Part shown: piece by piece, positions 5,686-13,206 of the stretch
Layout: each line of letters starts with the position of its first letter
Position numbering within the stretch: position 1 is the stretch's first letter
From: DATFPK01 sp035264885
Lineage (GTDB): Bacteria > Actinomycetota > Thermoleophilia > Solirubrobacterales > 70-9
DNA length: 23,037 nt
Assembly: GCA_035264885.1 (NCBI GenBank)
Contig: DATFPK010000108.1
Coordinates: 1 to 23,037 of the forward strand
Direction of reading: 5' to 3'
Notes under the pieces: generated by a model
Seen by the model: only the letters and a program-made list of their open reading frames with translations
Told to the model about the DNA's origin: nothing
Databases searched by the model: none
Position numbers and translations under genes: made by a program

Positions 5686-7599
5686 CTACCCGCCGCGCAG
5701 CTCCCCGAAGACGCCGACCATCCCGTCCTTGCGCTCGCGGCCCTCGTCGACGATGACGTGGGAGACGGCGTTGATCAGGGCGAGGTGGGTGAAGGCCTGG
5801 GGGAAGTTGCCGAGGTGGCGTCCGGTGACCGGGTCGTACTCCTCGGCGTAGAGGTCGAGCCACCCGGCGTGGGAGAGCAGCCGCTCGCAGAGCGCGCGGG
5901 CGCGCCCCCGCTCACCGATCTCCGACAGCGCGGCGACCATCCAGAACGAGCAGATCAGGAAGGCGCCCTCCTCGCCCTGGAGCCCGTCATCGGTCTCCTC
6001 GACCCGGTATCGCAGGATCAGCCCGTCGAGGCCGAGGCCGAGGCCGCGGTCGATCGCGTCGACGGTCGCCCGGACCCGTTCGTCCCCCGGCGGCAGGAAG
6101 CGGACGAGCGGCACCAGCAGGGTGGACGCGTCCAGTGCGTCGGTGTCGTAGTGCTGCCGGAAGACGTTGTCGCGCACGCCGCGCTCGAGGATCTCGCCGC
6201 GCATCGCCGACGCCTGCTCCCGCCAGCGGTCGGCCAGCTCGCTCTCGCCGCGCGCCTGGGCGAGCCGCCGTCCCCTGTCCACGGCGACCCAGATCATCAG
6301 CTTCGAGGAGACATAGTGGCGCGGCTGGCCCCTCGCCTCCCAGATCCCCTGATCCGGATGGGGCCAGGCGGCGATCGCATCCTCGACCTGCTGTCGCGCC
6401 AGGTCCCACTGCGCGTCCGGTACGTGTCCCAGCGCCTTGGTGTGGATGTAGACGGCGTCGAGCAAAGCCCCCCAGACGTCGTTCTGCCGCTGGCAGTAGG
6501 CCCCGTTGCCGATCCGAACCGGACGCGATCCCTCGTAGCCGCCGAGGTGGTCGAGGGTGCTCTCGGCCAGCTCCTTCTCGCCCCCGATCCCGTACATGAC
6601 CTGGAGCGATCGTTCCGCCCGGCAGACGTCGGTCATGAACCCCATGAAGTCGGCCGCTTCCTCGTCGAATCCGAGGATGTGGAGAGCCCAGAGGCTGAAC
6701 GTGGCGTCACGGACCCACGAGTAGCGGTAGTCCCAGTTGCGCTCGCCACCCGGCGTCTCCGGCAGCGAGGTCGTCGGTGCGGCGATCAGGGCGCCGGTCG
6801 GAGCGTAGGTCAGCCCCTTGAGGACGAGAGCCGAGCGCTGGAGGTGGATCCGCCAGGGATGGTCCGGGAAGCTCCCATGGCGCAGCCACTGGCGCCAGAA
6901 GTCACAGGTCGAGGCCATTCGCTCCTCGGCCTCGGGGATGCTTCGCGGGCCGCCGAGGCTGCCCTCCTGCCAGGTGACGGAGCAGAAGGCGCGGTCCCCC
7001 TCGCGCATCGCGATCCGGCCCCTGACCGAGCCGTCTTCCTCGCGGAGGTCGAAGTCGCTGGTCAACTCGAGCCGCCAGTCGCCCGCAGTCGCCTCCGCTT
7101 CTCCGAACCCGCCGAGCGACCAACTCGCGGGCGCCGTCGCGTACTCGAACGCCGGTGCGCAGTCCATCTCGACCTCGCAGTGCCCATCGATGCACTCGAC
7201 GACCCGCAGGATCGAGTGGTCGGCCTCGTGGTCGGTCCGCGGCCGGGCAGCTCCCGGCTCCGGATGGCCCCACTCCCCGATCGTCATCGCGTCCCGGACG
7301 ACCAACCAGCCGGTGTCGGTGACCCAGGTCGTCTCGAGGATCAATGTCCCCGGCTCGTACCGCCGGCTGATCGGCACGACGACCCCCGGCGGCGCCACCC
7401 GGAAGCGCCCGCCGCCGCGGTCGAGGATCGCGGCGAACGCCGAGGGGGAATCGAACCGCGGAAAGCAGAGCCACTCGACCGCCCCGTCGAACGAGACGAG
7501 GGCTCCGGTGTGGCAGTCCGACAGGAAGCCGTAGCTCCCGATCGTCGGGAACTCGGCGCCGCGGCTGGCTCCTCCCGCGGCGGCCCCGCCGCTGGTCAG
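5686..7599 (-). CDS. GH15-family glycoside hydrolase (glucoamylase/trehalase type), probable CTG start
   Basis: The 637-residue protein has the GH15 layout: an N-terminal beta-sandwich starting IGSYGFLSDCHTGALVSFDG, then an (alpha/alpha)6 catalytic barrel. The signature NWDYRYSWVRDATF is at residues 288-301, QRQNDVWGALLDA follows, GIWEARG holds the likely general acid Glu421, and LGNFPQAFTHLALINA is near the end. Family members release glucose from alpha-glucans or cleave trehalose; substrate cannot be decided here. There is no signal peptide, so it is probably cytosolic. No ATG, GTG or TTG lies between the ferritin stop and the conserved domain. CTG at 7597-7599 overlaps the ferritin TGA (CTGA) and has GGAGGGG 5 nt upstream, so I take it as the start. 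The frame also continues far upstream through the ferritin gene, which is spurious. Confidence 0.88.
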   Translation of the reverse strand: MTSGGAAAGGASRGAEFPTIGSYGFLSDCHTGALVSFDGAVEWLCFPRFDSPSAFAAILDRGGGRFRVAPPGVVVPISRRYEPGTLILETTWVTDTGWLVVRDAMTIGEWGHPEPGAARPRTDHEADHSILRVVECIDGHCEVEMDCAPAFEYATAPASWSLGGFGEAEATAGDWRLELTSDFDLREEDGSVRGRIAMREGDRAFCSVTWQEGSLGGPRSIPEAEERMASTCDFWRQWLRHGSFPDHPWRIHLQRSALVLKGLTYAPTGALIAAPTTSLPETPGGERNWDYRYSWVRDATFSLWALHILGFDEEAADFMGFMTDVCRAERSLQVMYGIGGEKELAESTLDHLGGYEGSRPVRIGNGAYCQRQNDVWGALLDAVYIHTKALGHVPDAQWDLARQQVEDAIAAWPHPDQGIWEARGQPRHYVSSKLMIWVAVDRGRRLAQARGESELADRWREQASAMRGEILERGVRDNVFRQHYDTDALDASTLLVPLVRFLPPGDERVRATVDAIDRGLGLGLDGLILRYRVEETDDGLQGEEGAFLICSFWMVAALSEIGERGRARALCERLLSHAGWLDLYAEEYDPVTGRHLGNFPQAFTHLALINAVSHVIVDEGRERKDGMVGVFGELRGG

Positions 7600-8105
7600 G
7601 CGAGCCCCTCCGCCTCGTATTCGCGCAGGAACCCCTCGAACAGGCGCTTGTGGCCCTGCTCGTCGTGGAGGATCGCCGTCACCATGTCCTGGGTCACGGG
7701 ATCGACGCCGTCGGTCTCCTCGATGACCCGGGTGTAGTGCCCGATCGCGCCGGTCTCGGCCTCGATGACGCCGCGAATGACGTGCACGATGTCGGTCTGC
7801 TCGGCCGGCGGCTGCAGATAGCTCTGCGCGGGCGCGAAGGCCATCGACCCGGGGACCACCCCGTAGAGCTCCTTGATCCGCCGCGCGAACTGCTGCGCGT
7901 GACCGAGCTCCTCCTGGATGTCCTGTTGGAGGGACTCGATGATCTCCTGGGCCCGGACCCCGTCCGGGTTCACCGAGTTGGCGATGTAGCTCATCACCGT
8001 CTCGATCTCCATCCAATAGGCCTGCTCGAGCAGCCCGATGATCCGCCCTCGCTGATCGCGGTTCTCGTCGGCGTAGATGCCCGTTGCTGCGGTCGTCTGC
8101 TCCAT
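7596..8105 (-). CDS. Ferritin-like diiron protein
   Basis: The 169-residue, mainly helical protein has the four-helix ferritin pattern: Glu33/Glu35 in YWMEIETVMSYIAN, E66-x-x-H69 in EELGHAQQF, Glu115/Glu117 in VIEAETGAIGHY, and E149-x-x-H152 in ILHDEQGHKR. Together these form a diiron ligand set, so it resembles bacterioferritin/DPS-like iron-oxidising proteins; the exact subtype (iron storage, peroxide protection, other diiron chemistry) is not resolvable. ATG at 8105 has AGGAG 5 nt upstream and a TAGGTT -10 box at 8131-8136 on the same strand. The GH15 gene begins within its stop codon. It is divergent from corA. Confidence 0.85.
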   Translation of the reverse strand: MEQTTAATGIYADENRDQRGRIIGLLEQAYWMEIETVMSYIANSVNPDGVRAQEIIESLQQDIQEELGHAQQFARRIKELYGVVPGSMAFAPAQSYLQPPAEQTDIVHVIRGVIEAETGAIGHYTRVIEETDGVDPVTQDMVTAILHDEQGHKRLFEGFLREYEAEGLA

Positions 8106-8130
8106 CCTGCTCCTCTCGCCGATCTACCTG

Positions 8131-8136
8131 AACCTA
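8131..8136 (-). promoter_or_regulatory. Putative -10 box for the ferritin/GH15 operon
   Basis: Read on the minus strand this is TAGGTT, 25 nt upstream of the ferritin ATG. That leaves a leader of about 18 nt containing the Shine-Dalgarno AGAGGAG. A G-run followed by CAGTT lies immediately upstream of the box. Confidence 0.45.
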
Positions 8137-8225
8137 GCAACTGCCCCCCCGACCGCAGGGCAAAACGGCACGCGCGGGGAGGAGCCGCCGGGCCGGGCGG
8201 GAAGTGGTAGCCGCCGGAGATCGCT

Positions 8226-9206
8226 GTGATCGTCGACTGCGCTCACTACAAGGACGGGACTCGCCAGCACGAGGGTCCAATGCCGCTCGAGGCCGCCGCG
8301 GCACGGACCGGGGGGGAGAGCCCCGACGACTTCGTCTGGGTCGGGCTCCACGATCCCACAGCGGAGGAGATGGAGGAGGTGGCAGCGCGGTTCGGCCTCC
8401 ACGAGCTCGCGGTCGAGGACGCCGAGCGCGCCCACCAACGGCCGAAGGTCGAGGATTACGGGGACTCGCTCTTCCTCGTCATCAAGACGGCGCGTTACGA
8501 CGAGCAGTCCGAGACCGTCCACTTCGGCGAGATCGACGTCTTCCTCGGCGCCGGCTACGTCGTCCACGTGCGGCACGGCGACGCCAGCGGGCTGAGGGGC
8601 GCCCGCAGGCGCCTCCAGGAGCGCGAGGACCTGCTGCGCCAGGGCCCCGGGGCGGTCGTCTGGGCGATCCTCGACCAGGTCGTCGACGACTACATGCCGG
8701 TCGTCCAGGGGATCGACGACGACGTGGAGGAGGTCGAGGCCCAGGTATTCGACCCCGAGAGTCCCGCGCCGACCGCGCGGATCTACTTCCTGAAGCGCGA
8801 GGTGATCGAGTTCCACCGCGCCGTCTGGCCGCTGCTCGCGCCGCTCGAGTCGATCGAGCGCGGCGCCTTCCCCGGCATCGAGGAGCAGCTGCAGCGCTTC
8901 CTGCGAGACGTCTCCGATCACGCTCGCCGGGTCGACGAGGCGGTCACGTCGCAGCGCGAGCTCCTGACCAGTGTGCTCGAGGCGAACCTCGCGCTCGTCA
9001 GCGTCAACCAGAACGAGGTCGTCAAGAAAATCTCGGCCTATGCCGCCCTGATCGGCGTGCCGACCTTCATCGCAAGCGTCTACGGCATGAACTTCGAGCA
9101 CATGCCGGAGCTGCGTTCCGAGATCGGGTATCCCGCCGCACTCGCCGCAATGGCGGTCGCCGTGGTGATCCTCTACGCGCTGCTGCGGCGCGCCCGCTGG
9201 CTCTAG
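8226..9206 (+). CDS. corA: CorA-family magnesium/divalent metal transporter
   Basis: The 326-residue length is typical for CorA. The large N-terminal cytoplasmic domain is acidic and helical. The C-terminus has two membrane helices: ISAYAALIGVPTFIASVYG leading to the diagnostic GMN motif (residues 287-289, YGMNFEHMPEL), then AALAAMAVAVVILYALL and a basic tail. By family it forms a pentameric channel for Mg2+ influx, possibly also Co2+/Ni2+. The GTG at 8226 is supported by GGAG 6 nt upstream. The longer frame starting at 8204 belongs to a different reading frame and is not used. The next gene starts 44 nt downstream on the same strand with its own promoter-like box. Confidence 0.93.
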   Translation: MIVDCAHYKDGTRQHEGPMPLEAAAARTGGESPDDFVWVGLHDPTAEEMEEVAARFGLHELAVEDAERAHQRPKVEDYGDSLFLVIKTARYDEQSETVHFGEIDVFLGAGYVVHVRHGDASGLRGARRRLQEREDLLRQGPGAVVWAILDQVVDDYMPVVQGIDDDVEEVEAQVFDPESPAPTARIYFLKREVIEFHRAVWPLLAPLESIERGAFPGIEEQLQRFLRDVSDHARRVDEAVTSQRELLTSVLEANLALVSVNQNEVVKKISAYAALIGVPTFIASVYGMNFEHMPELRSEIGYPAALAAMAVAVVILYALLRRARWL

Positions 9207-9238
9207 CGCAGCCGCCCGGGGCGGCTTCGGGGCGCCGC

Positions 9239-9244
9239 TACGCT
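9239..9244 (+). promoter_or_regulatory. -10 box positioned for a leaderless transcript (CtaG-type gene)
   Basis: TACGCT ends exactly 6 nt before the GTG at 9251, the same geometry as at 3526-3538. No Shine-Dalgarno is present in CAACCC, the gap. Confidence 0.45.
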
Positions 9245-9250
9245 CAACCC

Positions 9251-10159
9251 GTGACGCCTCCGGTGGGACACGCCGCGGCCACCTTTGCACCGCTCGAGGC
9301 CGTGCCGCTGACCGTCGCGGCGCTGCTCTACGCCCGGCGCGCCACGACCCTGGCATCGCGGGGGCGCCCGGTGCCCCTCTGGCGCCAGGTCTGCTTCGGG
9401 TCCGGCGTCGCCCTGGTCGCGATCGCCCTGTTCTCGCCGATCGGCCACATGGCGGAGGAGCTCGTCCTCATGCACATGGTCGAGCACCTGTTGATCGCCG
9501 ACATCGCCGCCCTGCTCCTCGTGCTCGGGCTGACCGGACCCCTGCTCCAGCCGATCCTCGCGATCCCGGCGTTCGACCGGCTGCGCGTGCTCGCGCACCC
9601 GGCCGTCGCCTTTCCGCTCTGGGCGGCGAACCTCTACTTCTGGCACATCCCGGCGTTGTACGAGGCGGCCTACGGCGCCGCGCCCGTGCACGCTCTCGAG
9701 CACGGCAGCTTCCTCGTCTTCGGCTGCCTCATGTGGATGCCGGTGGTCGGGCCGCTCCCGGTGCCCGCCTGGTTCGGCAACGGCTGGCGGCTCGGCTACA
9801 TCCTCGCCGTCCGCTTCGCCGGCGTGATCCTCGGCAACGTCCTGATGTGGTCGGGCGCCGTCCTCTATCCACGCTACGCCGCCGGCGAGGCCTACTGGGG
9901 CATCCAGCCGCTCGCCGACCAGAGCACCGCCGGCGCGATCATGATGGTCGAGGGAACGTTCGTCGCCCTCGGCGCCTTCGCGTGGCTGTTCTTCCGCACC
10001 GCGCAGCAGGGGACGGAGCGCCAGCGGCTGGTCGAGCTGGCCGAGCGGCAGGGGATCGCGCTCGACGAGGGGCGGGCGGCGCGCGCCGTCGCGGCCGGGC
10101 AGGGGGCCTTGCTCGAGGAACGGCTGCTGGCCGGGCGCGACGACCGTGAACGCGCCTAG
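9251..10159 (+). CDS. ctaG: CtaG-type cytochrome c oxidase assembly membrane protein
   Basis: The 302-residue protein has about seven membrane helices and the histidine-rich pattern of the caa3/CtaG family (distinct from the copper chaperone Cox11). The motifs are SPIGHMAEELVLMHMVEHLL, NLYFWHIPALYEAAY and VHALEHGSFLVFG. Members help assemble the copper sites of haem-copper oxidases in Gram-positive bacteria. The C-terminal ~45 residues (QRLVELAERQGIALDEGRAA and following) are soluble, charged and helical, reminiscent of short oligomerisation tails. The GTG at 9251 is chosen because the protein then begins just before the first helix and has a -10 box 6 nt upstream. No oxidase subunit genes are in the window. 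It overlaps the next gene by 14 nt. Confidence 0.85.
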   Translation: MTPPVGHAAATFAPLEAVPLTVAALLYARRATTLASRGRPVPLWRQVCFGSGVALVAIALFSPIGHMAEELVLMHMVEHLLIADIAALLLVLGLTGPLLQPILAIPAFDRLRVLAHPAVAFPLWAANLYFWHIPALYEAAYGAAPVHALEHGSFLVFGCLMWMPVVGPLPVPAWFGNGWRLGYILAVRFAGVILGNVLMWSGAVLYPRYAAGEAYWGIQPLADQSTAGAIMMVEGTFVALGAFAWLFFRTAQQGTERQRLVELAERQGIALDEGRAARAVAAGQGALLEERLLAGRDDRERA

Positions 10160-11639
10160 CCGGTATCTCGCCGTCCTCGTCTTCGTCGTCGGCTCGGCGA
10201 GCCTCGGCGCCGAGATCGCCGCAGCCCGCCTGCTCGCGCCGTACTTCGGCGCCTCGACGATCGTCTGGGCGAACACGATCGGTGTGGTTCTCGTCGCGCT
10301 TTCGATCGGCTACTGGCTGGGAGGGCGCTACGCCGACTCGCACGCACACCTCCGCGGCCTCTGCCTCCTGGTCCTCTGCGCGGCCGCGCTGATCGCCCTG
10401 GTCCCGTTCGCGGCCCGCCCTTTCCTGACCCTGTCGGCCGACGCCTTCGACAACATCTCGGTCAGCGGCTTCCTCGGGTCCCTGTTCGGCGTCCTCGTGC
10501 TGGTGGCGGTGCCGGTGATGCTGCTCGGCGCCGCGTCGCCCTGGGCCCTGCGAATCTCGATGCGCGACGTAGAGCACTCCGGTGAAATCGCCGGCCGGCT
10601 CTACGCGCTCTCGACGGCCGGGTCGCTGTTCGGGACGATGGTCTCGGCGCTGGTGCTGATCCCGTTCCTCGGGACGCAACGGACGTTCCTCACCTTCGCT
10701 CTGGCGCTGGCCTCGGTCGCGGTGGCGGGCCTCGGGCGGCGCTACCTCCTCGCCCCCGTCGCCCTGGCGGCGGTGATGCTCGTGCCGGCGGGGACGATCA
10801 AGGCGGCCGAGACCGGCCGGGTCCTCTACGAAACGGAGACCGAGCACCAGTACGTTCGGGTCGTCGAACGGGACGGCGGCGACCGGGTCCTCGAGCTCAA
10901 CGAGGGCCAGGCCGTCCACTCCCTCTACCGTCCCGGCAGCTACCTCACCGGCGACTACTGGGACGGTTTCCTCGTACTGCCGTTCGCGTCGCGGCCGCAG
11001 CCGCCCCGCCGGATCGCCCTGCTCGGCAGCGCCGCAGGCACGACCGCGCGGGCGTACGGGCACTTCTTCCCCGCCGCCCACGTCGATGCCGTCGAGATCG
11101 ACGGCGAGCTGTTCGATGTCGGCCACCGCTACTTCGACCTCCGCAACCCCAACATGGATGAGTTCGCGGAGGACGCCCGCCCGTGGTTGGAACGGTCAGA
11201 CGGCGGCTACGACGCGATCATGGTCGACGCCTACCGCCAGCCCTACGTGCCGTTCTACCTCGCGACGAAGGAGTTCTTCGAGCTCGCCCGCGACCGGCTG
11301 GCGCCGGCAGGGGTCGTCGTCGTCAACGTCGGGCACCCGGAGGGCAACGACGACCTCGAGCAGGTGCTCGGCCGGACGATGGCCGAGCCGTTCACCGCGG
11401 TCATGCGCGTCCCGGTCGAGGACACGAACACGCTGCTCGTGGCCGGCGACGGGCCGCTCTCGGCGGCGCGGCTGCGTGGTGCGGCGGGGTCGCTGCCGGC
11501 CCCCCTCCGCGCGCCCGCCGACGCCGCCTCCGCCGCACTTGCGCCCCGCCTGCCCGGAGGCGACGTCTACACCGACGACCGCGCTCCGGTGGAATGGCTG
11601 GTCGATGCCTCGCTTCTCGGCTATGCGCAGGACAACTGA
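10146..11639 (+). CDS. Membrane-fused spermidine-synthase-like protein (MFS-like/SpeE-like fusion)
   Basis: The 497-residue protein is a fusion. Residues ~1-220 hold six to eight membrane helices with SASLGAEIAAARLLAPYFG and a GSLFGTMVSALVLIPFLG segment. Residues ~230-490 form a SAM-type Rossmann domain of the polyamine aminopropyltransferase superfamily. There, LLGSAAGTTARAY (Gly-rich loop, ~residue 294) is followed by VEIDGELFDVG with acidic Asp319, then YDAIMVDAYRQPYVPFYL. The canonical GSTDP-type catalytic segment of SpeE is replaced by VDAYRQPYVP, which is common in these fused proteins, so spermidine synthesis is not assured. The GTG start at 10146 lies inside the end of the ctaG-type gene, which suggests coupled translation in a two-gene operon. 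Confidence 0.85.
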   Translation: MNAPSRYLAVLVFVVGSASLGAEIAAARLLAPYFGASTIVWANTIGVVLVALSIGYWLGGRYADSHAHLRGLCLLVLCAAALIALVPFAARPFLTLSADAFDNISVSGFLGSLFGVLVLVAVPVMLLGAASPWALRISMRDVEHSGEIAGRLYALSTAGSLFGTMVSALVLIPFLGTQRTFLTFALALASVAVAGLGRRYLLAPVALAAVMLVPAGTIKAAETGRVLYETETEHQYVRVVERDGGDRVLELNEGQAVHSLYRPGSYLTGDYWDGFLVLPFASRPQPPRRIALLGSAAGTTARAYGHFFPAAHVDAVEIDGELFDVGHRYFDLRNPNMDEFAEDARPWLERSDGGYDAIMVDAYRQPYVPFYLATKEFFELARDRLAPAGVVVVNVGHPEGNDDLEQVLGRTMAEPFTAVMRVPVEDTNTLLVAGDGPLSAARLRGAAGSLPAPLRAPADAASAALAPRLPGGDVYTDDRAPVEWLVDASLLGYAQDN

Positions 11640-11784
11640 CCACGGTCTCGGCCCGGCTGCGCGTGCCATCGCTGCGGCCGAGCGGGCCCGCGCGTGGGTC
11701 GTGACCGGAGCGCCCGGGCGGGGCGCCGCCTTCGGGCTCGACTTCCTCGCCGCCGTCCGCAGGGGGCTGCGCGGACGCCGCTGA
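11623..11784 (+). CDS. Possible 53-residue hypothetical protein
   Basis: ATG at 11623 overlaps the end of the SpeE-like gene by 17 nt and the frame ends in TGA, 36 nt before tig. The product is basic and helical (AARAIAAAERARAWVVTG, then LDFLAAVRRGLRGRR). Third codon positions are mostly G or C, as in neighbouring genes. There is no Shine-Dalgarno and no recognised family, so it may be chance in this G+C-rich sequence. Confidence 0.35.
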   Translation: MRRTTDHGLGPAARAIAAAERARAWVVTGAPGRGAAFGLDFLAAVRRGLRGRR

Positions 11785-11805
11785 CGGCGGCCGAGTCGAT
11801 TCCTC

Positions 11806-11811
11806 TAGCCT
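11806..11811 (+). promoter_or_regulatory. -10 box for tig, near-leaderless geometry
   Basis: TAGCCT ends 9 nt before the tig ATG, leaving a predicted leader of only about 2-3 nt. CTGACG at 11781-11786 could be a weak -35 box, with a long 19-nt spacer. Confidence 0.45.
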
Positions 11812-11820
11812 CACCCGGCG

Positions 11821-13206
11821 ATGAAGACGACCGTCACCGAGCTGCCGGAGTCGCGCGCCCGGGTCGAGGTCGAGGTCGCCGCCGAGGACGTCGATCGCAG
11901 CGTCAGTCGCGCCGCCCGCGGGCTCGCCCGGGAGCTCCGCATGCCCGGCTTTCGCAAGGGCAAGGCGCCGCCCGCGCTGATCGTCCAGCGGATGGGCCGG
12001 GGGCCAGTAGTGGAGCAGGCGGTTCGGGACTCCCTGCCCGAGTGGTACGAGCGAGCTCTGCTGGACTCGGGCGTGTCCCCGGTCGGCGACCCGAACATCG
12101 AGGTGACCGTGGTGCCGGAGCGCGAGGGCGAGCCTCTCGGCTTCCATTTCGAGGTTGGCGTCCGGCCGGCCGCGCGGCTCGGGGACTACAAGGACCTCGA
12201 GGTTGGGCGTCCCGAGACCCAGGTGCCCGACGACATCATCGACCGCGAGATCGAGCGCCTGCGCGAGACCGGGGCCCGGCTCGAGCCGGTGCAGCGGTCA
12301 GCGACCGAGGGCGACGTCCTGCTCGTCGACTTCGAGGGGAAGATCGACGGCGACCCCTTCGAGGGCGGAGCGGCGAACGACTACCTGCTGGAGCTCGGCA
12401 GCGAGAGCCTGATCGAGGGCTTCGAGGAACAGCTCCACGCAGCGTCGGCAGGCGAGGAGCGCGAGGTCGAGGTGACGTTCCCCGGCGATTACCGTGCCGA
12501 GCACCTGGCGGGCCGCGGCGCCGTCTTCGCGGTGAAGGTGAAGGAGGTCCGCGAAAAGGTCCTGCCCGACCTCGACGACGACTTCGCCGCGGAGGTGTCG
12601 GAGTTCGACACGCTGGAGGAGCTGCGCGCGGACATCGCCGAGAAGCTCGGCGACGCCGTCGGCCGCCGGATCGAGCAGGACTTCCGGGTCGCCGCAATCG
12701 ACGCCGCGGTCGACAACGCGACCGTGGACGTGCCGGGCGAGATCGTCACCGCGCGGGCGACCGAGCGCTGGGAACGGGTGGAGCGCCAGCTCGCCGGCCG
12801 CGGGATCGAACCGGACACCTACCTCCAGATGCAGGGCAAGAGCCGCGAGGAGCTGATCGAGGAGTCGAAGCCGGACGCCGAGCGGGAGCTGCGGCGCGAG
12901 GCCGTACTCGAGGCGATCGCCGACGCCGAGGGGATCGAGGTCACCGAGGAGGAGATGGTCGAGGCGCTCGAGCACACCGCCGAGCACGAGCGGATGAAGC
13001 CCGAAAAGCTGCTCGAGCGGCTTCGCCGGGAGGGTCGCGACGCCCTGGTGGAGGCCGACATCCGGATCCGCAAGGCGATCGACCTCGTCGCCGGCTCCGC
13101 CAGGCCGATCCCGATGGGTGCGGCCGAGGCTCGCGAGAAGCTCTGGACCCCGGAGAGCGAACAGACCGCCGCCGGCGCCGGCCAGCTCTGGACGCCGGGA
13201 ACCTAG
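11821..13206 (+). CDS. tig: Trigger factor, ribosome-associated chaperone and peptidyl-prolyl isomerase
   Basis: The 461-residue length matches trigger factor. The N-terminal ribosome-binding domain contains the signature GFRKGKAP (residues 43-50). The FKBP-type isomerase domain spans ~150-245 (EGDVLLVDFEGKIDG ... LIEGFEEQL ... VTFPGDY). The rest is the helical chaperone domain. It meets nascent chains at the ribosome exit tunnel. The acidic C-terminal tail repeats LWTP (KLWTPESE and QLWTPGT). The ATG at 11821 is the natural family start (MKTTVTELPESRARVEVEV). There is no Shine-Dalgarno, but a -10 box lies just upstream. The TAG stop overlaps the stop of the convergent oxidoreductase gene. 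The clpP and clpX genes follow further on, in the common tig-clpP-clpX order but interrupted. Confidence 0.96.
   Translation: MKTTVTELPESRARVEVEVAAEDVDRSVSRAARGLARELRMPGFRKGKAPPALIVQRMGRGPVVEQAVRDSLPEWYERALLDSGVSPVGDPNIEVTVVPEREGEPLGFHFEVGVRPAARLGDYKDLEVGRPETQVPDDIIDREIERLRETGARLEPVQRSATEGDVLLVDFEGKIDGDPFEGGAANDYLLELGSESLIEGFEEQLHAASAGEEREVEVTFPGDYRAEHLAGRGAVFAVKVKEVREKVLPDLDDDFAAEVSEFDTLEELRADIAEKLGDAVGRRIEQDFRVAAIDAAVDNATVDVPGEIVTARATERWERVERQLAGRGIEPDTYLQMQGKSREELIEESKPDAERELRREAVLEAIADAEGIEVTEEEMVEALEHTAEHERMKPEKLLERLRREGRDALVEADIRIRKAIDLVAGSARPIPMGAAEAREKLWTPESEQTAAGAGQLWTPGT

Noticed and set aside
5569..7737. 722-codon plus-strand open frame opposite the GH15 and ferritin genes
   Set aside because: It is antisense to two well-supported genes and has low-complexity Arg/Pro/Asp-rich composition without recognisable domains.
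7600..8016. Long upstream extension of the GH15 frame over the ferritin gene
   Set aside because: It is an out-of-frame reading of the ferritin gene, which has a full diiron motif set and its own promoter and Shine-Dalgarno.
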